Program-made: the position numbers and the translations under genes
Notes under the pieces: generated by a model
Told to the model about the DNA's origin: nothing
Seen by the model: the letters and a program-made list of their open reading frames with translations, nothing else
Database searches by the model: none
Shown: positions 36,290-45,564 of the stretch, piece after piece
How positions within the stretch are numbered: the first letter of the stretch is position 1
Layout of the letters: each line of letters starts with the position of its first letter
DNA from: Sarcina sp034439435
GTDB lineage: Bacteria; Bacillota; Clostridia; Clostridiales; Clostridiaceae
Direction of reading: 5' to 3'
DNA length: 64,000 bases
Assembly: GCF_034439435.1 (NCBI RefSeq)
Contig: NZ_JAPCKJ010000005.1
Span: 1-64,000 of the forward strand

Positions 36290-37699
36290 TTATTTAACCT
36301 TAGTCAACGTAAAATTAAATCTAACACCTTTTATATTTTCATTCTTATCTTTAACATTTTCAGCCCAAATATCTTCCTCTAGTTGCAGTATTATATTTCT
36401 AACAATGGATAATCCTAGCCCTGTACTAGTTTTATTACTTCTTGCCTTATCAACTTTGTAGAATCTATCCCAAATATGAGTTAAGTCATATTCGTCTATT
36501 CCCTTACTAGTGTTAAATATACTAACAACAATCTTACTTCCCTTTGTTTTAGTTGATATTTTTACTTCACCATTTTCATCACAATATTTTATAGCATTAT
36601 CAACCAAATTAGTAATAACTTGTATTAACCTATCATTATCGCCATAAACATATACTCTTTCACTTTCTAAAAGAACTTCAATTTTTATGTTTTTACTTGC
36701 AGCTTTTTGATTCATTTTTAATACAGTTGTTTCTATTATTCTGTTTAATTCTAACTCACCTATGTTAAATTCTAATTTTCCTGCTTGCATAGCAGATAGA
36801 TCTAACAAATCATTTATTAGTCTAGTTAATCTACTTATCTCATCATTTACTATTACAAGATAGTATTCTTCCTTATCCTTAGGAATAACTCCATCTAATA
36901 TGGCCGTTATAAATCCTTTAATAGAAGTCATAGGTGATCTCAATTCATGAGATACATTAGAAATAAACTCTCTTCTATTGAGCTCTGCTTCCTCAATAGA
37001 TGTGGCCATTATATTAAATGACTCAGCTAATTCACCAACTTCATCATCATAAGAAACATTAACTCTATTTCCTATTTCTCCACTGGCAATTTTCTTAGCA
37101 GCGTTATTTATAACATTTAAAGGTTTGATTATAATCTTTTTTGATATAAAGTATATTGCTAATCCAGAAAATATTATAGCTATGGCTACACACATCCAGA
37201 CGATTTGATTCATTCTAACTAAAGAAGCAGAAAGAGTACTTAAAGGAGTAACTATAGAAACCGCTCCCGTAAAATATCCTTTATAGAAGATAGGTTTAGA
37301 ATATATATATTCCTTTTTATTCTTCTGTTCTATTACTTGATTTTCTCTTAATGTTTTCATGTCTTCGTCATCTATTTTAGTACGTTTTAAATAATCATAC
37401 TGCTCATTAGAAACTGAATATATGTATCCATAACTATCAATTACATAAACATCTACTTTTAATGAATCAGCTATAAATGATATAGACTTATTTAATTCAT
37501 CTAAAGTAATTTTACTGTCCATGTATGAATTAACAACTTGCTCTATAACGTCTGCTTCTCCAGATAGACTATTTAATCTTTCTTGATAATATTCTTCTCT
37601 AAACAAGCTGGAAAGTATAATACCTACTATAAAGAAAGTAATACATATTGTTATGCTTAGTGTTAAGATTAACTTTGGTACTAAGCCACGATATTTCAT
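36290..37699 (-). CDS. Sensor histidine kinase with HAMP domain
   Basis: A two-component membrane sensor. TM1 (about 9-31) and TM2 (about 166-186) flank an extracellular sensor region. A HAMP domain (about 187-240) is followed by HisKA with the phosphoacceptor His251 (NVSHELRSP). The HATPase domain has N, G1 (VDNAIKYC) and G2 (STGLGLSIV) boxes. The ATG overlaps the stop of the response regulator gene by one base, so they are cotranslated. The signal is unknown; the HtrA-like gene immediately after may be part of the system. Confidence 0.92.
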   Translation of the reverse strand: MKYRGLVPKLILTLSITICITFFIVGIILSSLFREEYYQERLNSLSGEADVIEQVVNSYMDSKITLDELNKSISFIADSLKVDVYVIDSYGYIYSVSNEQYDYLKRTKIDDEDMKTLRENQVIEQKNKKEYIYSKPIFYKGYFTGAVSIVTPLSTLSASLVRMNQIVWMCVAIAIIFSGLAIYFISKKIIIKPLNVINNAAKKIASGEIGNRVNVSYDDEVGELAESFNIMATSIEEAELNRREFISNVSHELRSPMTSIKGFITAILDGVIPKDKEEYYLVIVNDEISRLTRLINDLLDLSAMQAGKLEFNIGELELNRIIETTVLKMNQKAASKNIKIEVLLESERVYVYGDNDRLIQVITNLVDNAIKYCDENGEVKISTKTKGSKIVVSIFNTSKGIDEYDLTHIWDRFYKVDKARSNKTSTGLGLSIVRNIILQLEEDIWAENVKDKNENIKGVRFNFTLTKVK

Positions 37700-38385
37700 T
37701 ATTTCACCTCAAATTTGTATCCAACTCCCCAAACAGTTTCAAGCTGCCAGTCTTCTCCACCATTTAATTTTTCTCTTAATCTCTTTATGTGAACATCAAC
37801 AGTTCTTGAGTCACCTGGGTAATCATATCCCCAAACTTCACATAATAATTGATCTCTTGTGAAAACTTTATTCTTATTACTTGCAAGGTAATGTAAAAGC
37901 TCGAATTCTTTAGGTGGAGTCTTAACTTCTTCTCCATTGTATATAACTTTGTATGAGTTAGCATCTATAGTTAAACCTGGGAAGTTTAATACCACATTAT
38001 CAGGTTCTTCTCCTGAATATCTTCTCATAACAGCTTTTACTCTAGCTAATAATTCTTTTGGTTCAAAAGGTTTAACAACATAATCGTCTGCACCAATTTC
38101 TAAAGCTAATACCTTATCAAAAGTTTCTCCTTTAGCAGTTAACATAATTACTGGAACGTTACTATCTTTTCTTATCCATTTTAATACTTCCATTCCATCA
38201 ATTCCAGGTAACATCATATCTAGTACAACTAGATTAGGACTAAAGTTAACAAACTCTTCCTTAGCAGCTTTTCCATCATGTGCTACTCTAACGTTATATC
38301 CTGTAGTCTCTAAATACATTTTTATAACTTCGCATATATTTTCATCATCATCTACAATTAAAATCTTTCCTAATAGACCTTCCAT
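37699..38385 (-). CDS. OmpR/PhoB-family response regulator
   Basis: An N-terminal receiver domain has the acidic pair near residues 12-14, phospho-acceptor Asp56 (VVLDMMLPG) and the conserved Lys in VVKPFEPKE. The C-terminal winged helix (about 135-228) ends YKFEVK. The open frame could start at a GTG (38394) that overlaps GAGGTG; the ATG at 38385 fits that site better, giving 228 aa. It is paired with the kinase downstream. The regulator is WalR/PhoP-like in type; targets unknown. Confidence 0.92.
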   Translation of the reverse strand: MEGLLGKILIVDDDENICEVIKMYLETTGYNVRVAHDGKAAKEEFVNFSPNLVVLDMMLPGIDGMEVLKWIRKDSNVPVIMLTAKGETFDKVLALEIGADDYVVKPFEPKELLARVKAVMRRYSGEEPDNVVLNFPGLTIDANSYKVIYNGEEVKTPPKEFELLHYLASNKNKVFTRDQLLCEVWGYDYPGDSRTVDVHIKRLREKLNGGEDWQLETVWGVGYKFEVK

Positions 38386-38642
38386 AAAATTCACCTCTTA
38401 AAATCCTTTCTGTAACTTTTTTACATTTGTCCTTATTTCATGTGCTTTTATACTTTTGCTTTTATACTTTAATAATATGAAATTTTTACCGTTTAACATA
38501 TTATTAATGTATATAAATAAAGTGTAAAACATTTATTCATTTTTATCAATTTATAATTAACAAAATTATTTTTTTTTTACATTTTAATCAAATTTAAACG
38601 TTTTTGTTTAAAAAAAAGTTTCATTTTCTTAGTGATTTTACA

Positions 38643-38671
38643 AAAAAAGAGCGATTAAGACGCTCTTTTTT
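38643..38671 (-). terminator. prs terminator
   Basis: AAAAAAGAGCG..CGCTCTTTTTT hairpin at the prs stop, on the minus strand. Confidence 0.88.
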
Positions 38672-39630
38672 TAATCTTGGAATAATCCACTTAATGGTTC
38701 ATCATCATAAATTCTATTTATAGCATCTGCCATAATAGGTGCAACTGATAATGATTTGAACTTATTTAAACCTTCTGCTTCTGGAAGAGCTATAGTATTT
38801 AACATAACTAACTCCTCAATAGCACTGTTATTTATTCTTTCGAATGCTGGTCCTGATAATACTCCGTGAGTACAACAAGCATATACATTTTTTGCTCCTA
38901 AATCTTTAAGAGCATTAGCTGCATTAGTTATTGTTCCTGCAGTATCTATCATATCATCTATTAAGATACAAACCTTATCTTTAATATCTCCTATTATATT
39001 CATTATCTCAGATACATTTGCTTTTGGTCTTCTTTTATCTATTATAGCTATTGGAGCATTAAGTTTATCTGCAAACTTTCTCGCTCTTGTTACTGAACCT
39101 AAATCTGGTGAAACAACAACTACATCGTCTCTATCAGCTAATCCTTTATCAACGAAATATCTTGATAATATTGGTGATCCTAATAAGTGATCTACTGGTA
39201 TATCAAAATAACCTTGAATTTGTGGTGCATGTAAATCCATAGTAAGAACTCTATCTGCACCTGCTGCTGTTAATAGGTCAGCTACTAGCTTAGCTGTTAT
39301 TGGATCTCTTGACTTAGCTTTTCTATCTTGTCTAGCATATCCATAATAAGGTATAACCGCATTTATTCTTCCTGCTGATGCTCTTTTAAATGCATCTATC
39401 ATTATTAATAACTCCATTAAGTTATTATTTACAGGACTACAAGTTGATTGAACTATAAATACATCACAACCTCTAACAGTCTCTTTTATATTTACTGATA
39501 TTTCTCCATCACTGAAAGTACCTACCTCTGCTTTACCTAGTGGGATATTTAGCGCCTCTGCAATCTCACTAGCTAACTCTGGATGCGAGTTACCTGTAAA
39601 TATTTTAATGTTTTTTGAATGATTTTCCAT
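38671..39630 (-). CDS. prs: Ribose-phosphate pyrophosphokinase
   Basis: Makes PRPP from ribose-5-phosphate and ATP, the precursor for purines, pyrimidines, His and Trp. Motifs include FSDGEISVNI, DLHAPQIQGYFDIPVDHL (catalytic loop region) and the PRPP-binding DDMIDTAGT. Length 319 is normal. It follows glmU by about 56 bases, as in B. subtilis. PRPP is also the ligand that tells PurR to release DNA, and purR is nearby. Confidence 0.97.
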   Translation of the reverse strand: MENHSKNIKIFTGNSHPELASEIAEALNIPLGKAEVGTFSDGEISVNIKETVRGCDVFIVQSTCSPVNNNLMELLIMIDAFKRASAGRINAVIPYYGYARQDRKAKSRDPITAKLVADLLTAAGADRVLTMDLHAPQIQGYFDIPVDHLLGSPILSRYFVDKGLADRDDVVVVSPDLGSVTRARKFADKLNAPIAIIDKRRPKANVSEIMNIIGDIKDKVCILIDDMIDTAGTITNAANALKDLGAKNVYACCTHGVLSGPAFERINNSAIEELVMLNTIALPEAEGLNKFKSLSVAPIMADAINRIYDDEPLSGLFQD

Positions 39631-39686
39631 TTAGTGAAGACCTCCTTAAAATTAAACCTAGCCTTTGGCATTTGTATATTTAATGC

Positions 39687-41051
39687 TTATTTAAGCTTTT
39701 TTCTTTCAACCCAGCCCTCTATGTTCTTTTGTTTAGCTCTTGCTATAGCCAAACTTCCTTCTGGAACCTCTTTAGTTATTGTTGATCCTGCAGCTATATA
39801 AGTATTATCTTTTACTTCTACAGGTGAAACTAAGTTAGTGTTACATCCTATAAATGAATCATCTCCTATGATTGTTTTATATTTTTTCTTACCATCATAG
39901 TTAACAACCACTGTACCACATCCGAAGTTACATCTTTCTCCAACTTCAGCATCTCCAATATAAGTTAAGTGTGATACCTTTGTATTATTACCAATTGTTG
40001 ATTTTTTAATTTCAACAAAATCACCAATTCTAACATGGTCTCCAATATTACTTTCTGGTCTAACGTAAGCAAATGGTCCTACAGTTGTTTCCTCACCTAT
40101 TTTACTATCTAAAATAACTGAACTTTGAATTTCAACACCATTTCCTATTATGCTATTATTAATTCTTGAGTTAGGATATAAAACACAATCTTCTCCTATA
40201 ACTGTTTTTCCTTCTAACACGTTACCTGGATAGATTATAGTATCTTGACCAATAACTACATCTGGCTCTATATATGTGTTTAGAGGGTCTATTATAGTAA
40301 CTCCATTATCTAAATGAGTTCTATTTATTCTGTTTCTCATTATACTCTCAACTTTAGCAAGTTCAGCTCTTGAATTAACACCTAAAGTCTCTTCAAAATC
40401 TGTAATCATAGCTCCAACTTTTTTACTCTCTTTCTTTAATATTTCTATAACATCTGTTAAGTAATATTCTCCTTGAGCATTATCATTTGAAAGTTGTTCT
40501 AAAGAAGTTAGTAAGCTTTCTATATCAAAGCAATACATTCCTGCATTTACTTCTTGTATCTTTATTTCTTCCTCATTGCAATCTTTATGTTCTACAATTT
40601 TCTCAACTGATTCACCATTTCTAACTATTCTTCCATAACCAGTTGGGTTTTCAATTACTGATGTTAATAAAGTAGCTGAATTTTTTTCATTAATATGTGT
40701 GTCAACTAAATTTTTAACAGTTTCTGGCTTTATTAAAGGAGCATCTCCTGTAAATATAGCTACTACTCCAGTTTTTCCTGCTAAAAAATCTTTAGCACAT
40801 ATTACTGCATGACCAGTTCCTAACTGCTCTGCTTGTAAAGAATAACTTACATTTTTTGATGAAGTTCTTTCTTTAACTAATTCTGCACCTTTTCCAATTA
40901 TTACATTAACATCTTCTATCTCAGCTCTTCTCATAGCATCGATAACATGATTAACCATTTCTTTTCCACAAGCTTTATGTAGAACCTTTGGTAACTTAGA
41001 TTTTATTCTAGTCCCTTGACCTGCTGCTAATATTATAGCACATTTGTTCAT
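39687..41051 (-). CDS. glmU: Bifunctional GlmU: UDP-GlcNAc pyrophosphorylase / glucosamine-1-phosphate acetyltransferase
   Basis: Makes UDP-N-acetylglucosamine for the cell wall. The N-terminal nucleotidyltransferase domain begins ILAAGQGTRIKSKLPKVLH (residues 6-24). The C-terminal half (about 250-450) is a left-handed beta-helix of hexapeptide repeats (IGEDCVLYPNSRI, GAFAYVRP-like) carrying the acetyltransferase. Length 454 is standard. In order it follows spoVG and precedes prs. Confidence 0.97.
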   Translation of the reverse strand: MNKCAIILAAGQGTRIKSKLPKVLHKACGKEMVNHVIDAMRRAEIEDVNVIIGKGAELVKERTSSKNVSYSLQAEQLGTGHAVICAKDFLAGKTGVVAIFTGDAPLIKPETVKNLVDTHINEKNSATLLTSVIENPTGYGRIVRNGESVEKIVEHKDCNEEEIKIQEVNAGMYCFDIESLLTSLEQLSNDNAQGEYYLTDVIEILKKESKKVGAMITDFEETLGVNSRAELAKVESIMRNRINRTHLDNGVTIIDPLNTYIEPDVVIGQDTIIYPGNVLEGKTVIGEDCVLYPNSRINNSIIGNGVEIQSSVILDSKIGEETTVGPFAYVRPESNIGDHVRIGDFVEIKKSTIGNNTKVSHLTYIGDAEVGERCNFGCGTVVVNYDGKKKYKTIIGDDSFIGCNTNLVSPVEVKDNTYIAAGSTITKEVPEGSLAIARAKQKNIEGWVERKKLK

Positions 41052-41231
41052 AAAAACACCTCTTTGTGATACTCATTTTATTATATAAGCTATACTATTT
41101 AAAATTAATCTCTTCTTTTGTTGTGAAATCTTCAAATTTCTCATTTTCAATTATATTTTAATAAATTACTTATTTCAATAATAAGTTATTAATGATATTA
41201 ACATGAAATTCATTATGTTTTAGACAAAAAA

Positions 41232-41259
41232 ATAAAAGGAAGGCATCTTCCTTTTATTA
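41232..41259 (-). terminator. spoVG terminator
   Basis: AAAAGGAAG..CTTCCTTTT hairpin with T-rich sequence after it on the minus strand. Confidence 0.8.
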
Positions 41260-41262
41260 AAA

Positions 41263-41538
41263 TTACTCTTGAACATCTAAATTTTTAACTTTCTCATACT
41301 CATCAAGAATAGCTTTTTGAATTTGCTCCCTAGTTTCTGTATTTATAGGATGAGCTATATCCTTAAACTCTCCATCTGGTGTTTTTCTGCTAGGCATAGC
41401 TATGAAAAGACCATTTTGTCCTTCTATAACTTTGATATCATGTACAACAAATTGATTCTCAAAAGTTACTGAAACTATAGCTTTCATCTTACCTTCTGCA
41501 GATATTTTTCTAATTCTTACATCTGTAATATTCATCAT
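41263..41538 (-). CDS. spoVG: Septation/sporulation regulator SpoVG
   Basis: A small site-specific nucleic-acid-binding regulator affecting septation and virulence genes in Firmicutes. The 91 residues start MMNITDVRIRKI and contain MKAIVSVTFENQFVVHDIKVIEG and MPSRKTPDGEFKDIAHPI, the core SpoVG motifs. GGAGG lies six bases before the first ATG. It is driven by a consensus sigma-H promoter (41567-41595). Confidence 0.96.
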   Translation of the reverse strand: MMNITDVRIRKISAEGKMKAIVSVTFENQFVVHDIKVIEGQNGLFIAMPSRKTPDGEFKDIAHPINTETREQIQKAILDEYEKVKNLDVQE

Positions 41539-41566
41539 GGTACACCTCCAGTTGTTGTTACTATGT

Positions 41567-41595
41567 ATATTCTATACAAAATATAGAAATCCTTC
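41567..41595 (-). promoter_or_regulatory. Consensus sigma-H promoter of spoVG
   Basis: On the minus strand GAAGGATTT (41587-41595) matches the sigma-H -35 (RnAGGAwww). ATAGAATAT (41567-41575) matches the -10 (RnnGAATww), with an 11-bp spacer. spoVG is the classic sigma-H gene in B. subtilis. Confidence 0.75.
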
Positions 41596-41647
41596 TTTTT
41601 TTAATATTTTTTGTAAATTATTCTTTAACACATAGTAACTTTAATCC

Positions 41648-42451
41648 TTAAACAGAAGGTACCATTTTTACTCCATCTTCATTTATTTCAACAATATCAA
41701 TTAATGATACATAATCCTTAGTTATTTTATTAGTTGATAGTTTGTTATCTATTAGAACTCCAATTCCCATAAGTTCAGAATCAAACTCTTTTAATAAATC
41801 AACTAATCCCTTAGCAGTTCCGCCACCTCTCATGAAATCATCTATGAATATACATTTACTTCCCTGCTTTAATGATTTTCTAGATAAGCACATTTGCTGT
41901 ATTTTTCCTGAAGTTCCTGAAACATAATTTATAGAAACTGTTGATCCCTCTGTAACCTTACTATCTCTTCTAGCTGTTATAAGTTGTACTCCTAAGCATT
42001 TAGCTACTTCATATGCTAGTGGAACTCCTTTTGTTTCAACTGTTATTACATAATCTATATCCATTTCTTGGAAATAAGATGCTAAAATAACAGAAGCTTT
42101 ATTTATTATGCTAGGATCAAACATTATGTCTGTAACATATAAGAAATTTCCTGGAACAACTCTATTACTTTCACTTGCAATTTCGCATAATTCTTCTAAA
42201 AACTTTTTCTTTTCTTCTTCTCCCATTTCTGGAATATATCTTATTCCACCAGCTGCACCAGCTATTGTTTCAACTTTTCCCATTGAAAATTTAGCTAATA
42301 TTTCTCTAACAATAACTATATCTTCACTTATTGTTGATTTAGCAGCATTTAAAAGTTCTGAGAATTTATTTAATCCTATTATCTTATTAGGATTTTCTAT
42401 AAGAACCTTTGTTATAATCGATACTCTACTATTTCTACTTAGTTTCTCCAT
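41648..42451 (-). CDS. purR: Purine operon repressor PurR
   Basis: Represses purine genes by binding paired PurBoxes; PRPP relieves binding. An N-terminal winged helix (about 1-75) is followed by a phosphoribosyltransferase-like domain with the PRPP motif CIFIDDFMRGGGTAKG (about 203-218). The open frame begins at a GTG (42460), but AGGTG fits the ATG at 42451 (267 aa). A PurBox pair at 15.34 kb before fhs is a likely target in this window. Confidence 0.95.
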   Translation of the reverse strand: MEKLSRNSRVSIITKVLIENPNKIIGLNKFSELLNAAKSTISEDIVIVREILAKFSMGKVETIAGAAGGIRYIPEMGEEEKKKFLEELCEIASESNRVVPGNFLYVTDIMFDPSIINKASVILASYFQEMDIDYVITVETKGVPLAYEVAKCLGVQLITARRDSKVTEGSTVSINYVSGTSGKIQQMCLSRKSLKQGSKCIFIDDFMRGGGTAKGLVDLLKEFDSELMGIGVLIDNKLSTNKITKDYVSLIDIVEINEDGVKMVPSV

Positions 42452-42460
42452 ATTAATCAC

Positions 42461-42780
42461 CTGACCTATATAAATTTCCAGTATATATTTTCCACTTATA
42501 ATTCATATTTTATTCTTTATAAAACACATATATTTTTATAAATATTTCCCTTTTTATTCTGCATGTAAAATAATTATAGCAAACTTTATTAAGGCTGTTA
42601 ACCAATTATATATTACACATTGCGAATTTTAATATTTTTTTCTTAATAATTATTAAGATGTCTTAATAATTATATAAAGATTAATAAATTCCTTTTGGTA
42701 CAAAAGGCAATAAATTTTCATAAAATATTTTTAAAAATGCTTTTAAAAAGAATTTTTTTGTGTGCTTTTCTAAAAAAGTG
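42461..42780. other. purR-murC divergent intergenic region
   Basis: About 370 AT-rich bases separate the two divergent genes. TATAAT at 42783-42788 is a good -10 for murC, but the -35 is weak (TTGTGT at 19-bp spacing). One CGAA half-site (near 42624) occurs without a partner. I see no riboswitch or gene. Confidence 0.4.
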
Positions 42781-42820
42781 TATATAATTATTAGTGTATA
42801 TAAGTAAAGGAGTTGATATC

Positions 42821-44194
42821 TTGGCTTTCGATTTATTAAAAGATATTGATAAAAAAGTTCATTTCATAGGAATTGGTGGAGTTAGTATGAGTGGTTTAGC
42901 TGCCGTACTACTTAATGCTGGTTACAAAGTTTCAGGATCTGATTCAAAGGAATCAGAAATTACTAATAGATTAATAGAAGAAGGTGCCAAAATATACATA
43001 GGTCACAGTAAAGATAACTTACAAGATGTTGATGTAGTTGTATATACCGCTGCAATACCTAGCGATAATCCTGAAATAGTTAAAGCTAAAGAAGATAATC
43101 TTATCCTAATGGATAGAGCTGAATTTTTAGGACAAATTATGAAGGGTCATAAATTTAATGTTGCTGTAGCAGGAACTCATGGAAAAACAACAACTACTTC
43201 TATGATTTCACATGTTGCACTTAGCGCAGATTTAGATCCTACAATATTAGTTGGTGGAGATTTAGATATAATCCATGGAAATTTCAGAGTTGGAAATAGT
43301 GAATATTTCATAACTGAAGCTTGTGAATATAAGCAAAGTTTCTTAAGATTTTTCCCTTACGTGGGAATAATACTAAATATAGATGCCGACCATCTTGATT
43401 TCTATAAGGATATAAATCACATAAAGGATACATTTAAGCAATTTGTTAACTTAATTCCTAATGATGGATATATTATAGGAAATGCTGATGATAAAAAGGT
43501 TCTTGAAGTTCTTGATGGAGCTAAATGTAATGTATTAACTTATGGAATCAATGCTGGAGATATACAAGCTAAAAATATAGAGTTTAACGAAAAAGGTTGT
43601 GCTACTTTTGATGTATTTAAAGGTGAAGAAAAACTTCTTTCTCTTTCTTTAAATGTACCTGGTATGCATAATGTATCAAACTCATTATCAGCTGTATGTT
43701 TATCAGAAATATTCAAGATTCCTGCCGAATCAGTAATATCAGGGCTTTCATCTTTTGGAGGAGCTCATAAGAGATTCGAATATAAAGGTAAAAAGAATGA
43801 TATAACTGTTATTGATGACTACGCTCATCACCCAGTTGAAATAAAGGCTACATTAAGTACAGCAAAGAAAATGTCTCACAATAAAACAATCTGTGTATTC
43901 CAACCACACACTTATACAAGAACAAAAACTCTTTTCGATGATTTCGTTAAGTGTTTTGATGACTGTGATGAACTTATTTTAATGGATATATATGCAGCTA
44001 GAGAAAAAGATTTAGGTGAAATAAATTCAGACCAATTAGGAGATGCCATAAGAGCTCATGGAGTTAAATGTATTAATGTACATTCTCATGAGGAAGCATT
44101 AGAATATGTAAAGGCTAACTCATCAAAAGGTGACCTACTTTTAACAGTAGGAGCAGGTGATGTAGTTAAAGTTGGTGAACTTTTTTTAAAGTAA
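42821..44194 (+). CDS. murC: UDP-N-acetylmuramate--L-alanine ligase MurC
   Basis: Adds L-Ala to UDP-MurNAc, the first amino-acid step of the stem peptide. HFIGIGGVSMSGLA near residue 15 is the UDP-binding N-terminal motif. The ATP loop GTHGKTTTTSM is at about 109-119. DDYAHHP marks the ligase domains. The start is TTG at 42821 with AAAGGAG eight bases upstream; the in-frame GTG at 42794 overlaps the site region and is rejected. Protein length is 457. It is the first plus-strand gene after the long minus block. Confidence 0.95.
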   Translation: MAFDLLKDIDKKVHFIGIGGVSMSGLAAVLLNAGYKVSGSDSKESEITNRLIEEGAKIYIGHSKDNLQDVDVVVYTAAIPSDNPEIVKAKEDNLILMDRAEFLGQIMKGHKFNVAVAGTHGKTTTTSMISHVALSADLDPTILVGGDLDIIHGNFRVGNSEYFITEACEYKQSFLRFFPYVGIILNIDADHLDFYKDINHIKDTFKQFVNLIPNDGYIIGNADDKKVLEVLDGAKCNVLTYGINAGDIQAKNIEFNEKGCATFDVFKGEEKLLSLSLNVPGMHNVSNSLSAVCLSEIFKIPAESVISGLSSFGGAHKRFEYKGKKNDITVIDDYAHHPVEIKATLSTAKKMSHNKTICVFQPHTYTRTKTLFDDFVKCFDDCDELILMDIYAAREKDLGEINSDQLGDAIRAHGVKCINVHSHEEALEYVKANSSKGDLLLTVGAGDVVKVGELFLK

Positions 44195-44220
44195 ATTTTT
44201 AAAAAGACTATTTTATTTAA

Positions 44221-44255
44221 AAAAAGGCTATTTTATTAAAAAAATAGTCTTTTTT
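44221..44255 (+). terminator. murC terminator
   Basis: AAAAAGGCTATTTT..AAAATAGTCTTTTT hairpin with a T run. A second AAAAAGACTATTTT copy lies just upstream at 44201. Confidence 0.8.
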
Positions 44256-44323
44256 TGTTTGCATTATGATAAAAATAATGTTATCATTTACATGTAGTAT
44301 TTTTCTTTTCTTGTGCAGTTTGA

Positions 44324-44337
44324 TGAAAGCGATAACA
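44324..44337 (+). promoter_or_regulatory. cre-like / LacI-type operator
   Basis: TGAAAGCGATAACA matches the catabolite-response consensus TGWAANCGNTNWCA at every position, about 100 bp before the LacI-family gene. It may bind CcpA or the regulator itself. Confidence 0.6.
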
Positions 44338-44430
44338 TACTTAATTAAAATTTAATTTTTCTACTAAGGAAAATATTGTTTAATTATTTTCGCAGTTCAT
44401 CTATAATAGTGTACAAGGAGGAAGAATGCC

Positions 44431-45450
44431 ATGTCTGTAACAATTAATAATATTGCAAAAGAAGCGGGTGTTTCTTTAGCTACTGTTTCAAGAGTTATAA
44501 ATAACTCTGGATACGTAAAAGAAGAAACTCGTGAAAAAGTTATGAAAGTCATAAATAAATATAACTATACTCCTAGCGCTATTGCTAGAAGTCTTTCAAA
44601 AAATGTTACTAACACTATCGGAGTTATAGTTCCTGATATTACTAATCCATTCTTTGGATCTATAATAAAAGGAATAAGTGATGTTGCAGAAGCGAATGAT
44701 CTTAACTTAATTCTTTGTGATTCTAGTGAAGACATTAATAAAGAAATTAAAGCTATTAAGACACTAAAGGAACAAAGAATTAGAGGAATTATCATTTGTC
44801 CAACCTCTGTTGAAAATGATTTAAATAGTGAATACCTAAAGGCTATAACTAGTTTAGGAATACCTGTAATCTTAGTTGATGGTAGTCTTAAATATCATAA
44901 TTTCAATGGTGTTTTTGTGGACAACATCAAAGGTGCTTTTGATGCCACCGAGGCATTAATTAAAGAGAATCATACCGACATAGCTATAATAACAGGTCGT
45001 ATGACATCTAAGCCAGCTCAAGATAGGTTATTAGGTTATGAAAAAGCATTGATAATGAATAATCTTCATATAAATAGTGGTTTAATTTTTTATGGAGATT
45101 ATGAAGAAGAAAGTGGATATGAATGTACTAAAAAAATCTTATCAATGGAAAATAGACCTTCAGCAATTTTTGTATGTAACAATCTTATGACTTTAGGTTG
45201 CTTAAAAGCTTTAAGAGAAGCAAACATTGAAATATCAAAAGATATTTCTTTAATATCTTTCGATAATATACCTATACTAGATACTTTAGGTATAAACCTT
45301 AGCCATATAAATGGCCCAACTAGAGAGCTTGGAGAACTTAGTATGAATTTATTGATAGATTCTTTAAGCAATAAATCAAAAAAAGAATTAAGTAGTATAA
45401 CAATAACTCCAGAACTTATTTTAAAAGGTTCTGAGAAGTTAATAAAATAA
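44431..45450 (+). CDS. LacI-family transcriptional regulator
   Basis: An N-terminal helix-turn-helix (residues 4-24, INNIAKEAGVSLATVSRVIN) and hinge helix (about 45-58) are followed by a periplasmic-binding-protein-like effector domain (IGVIVPDITNPFFGSII onward). Length 339 is standard. TATAAT at 44402-44407 lies just upstream, and AGGAGG precedes the ATG. The next genes are purine nucleoside phosphorylase and a nucleoside transporter, so the effector may be a nucleoside or pentose derivative. LacI-like operators lie before this gene and before punA. Confidence 0.88.
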   Translation: MSVTINNIAKEAGVSLATVSRVINNSGYVKEETREKVMKVINKYNYTPSAIARSLSKNVTNTIGVIVPDITNPFFGSIIKGISDVAEANDLNLILCDSSEDINKEIKAIKTLKEQRIRGIIICPTSVENDLNSEYLKAITSLGIPVILVDGSLKYHNFNGVFVDNIKGAFDATEALIKENHTDIAIITGRMTSKPAQDRLLGYEKALIMNNLHINSGLIFYGDYEEESGYECTKKILSMENRPSAIFVCNNLMTLGCLKALREANIEISKDISLISFDNIPILDTLGINLSHINGPTRELGELSMNLLIDSLSNKSKKELSSITITPELILKGSEKLIK

Positions 45451-45484
45451 TTCTAAATTTAATTTAGAATTTCATACATTTTAA

Positions 45485-45498
45485 AGTAAGCGTTACCA
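45485..45498 (+). promoter_or_regulatory. Second LacI/cre-like operator before punA
   Basis: AGTAAGCGTTACCA matches the cre consensus at 12 of 14 positions and contains a GTAA..TTAC pseudo-palindrome. It lies between the regulator gene and punA. Confidence 0.5.
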
Positions 45499-45564
45499 CA
45501 TACTAGAAATATTCCAAAATTAAAATCGTTAACAAAAAAATTTTTATTAAGAGGTGTAAAAGTT

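Noticed and set aside
42461..42793. PurBox near purR (CGAA at about 42624)
   Set aside because: Only one half-site; no inverted partner at the expected distance, unlike the pair before fhs.
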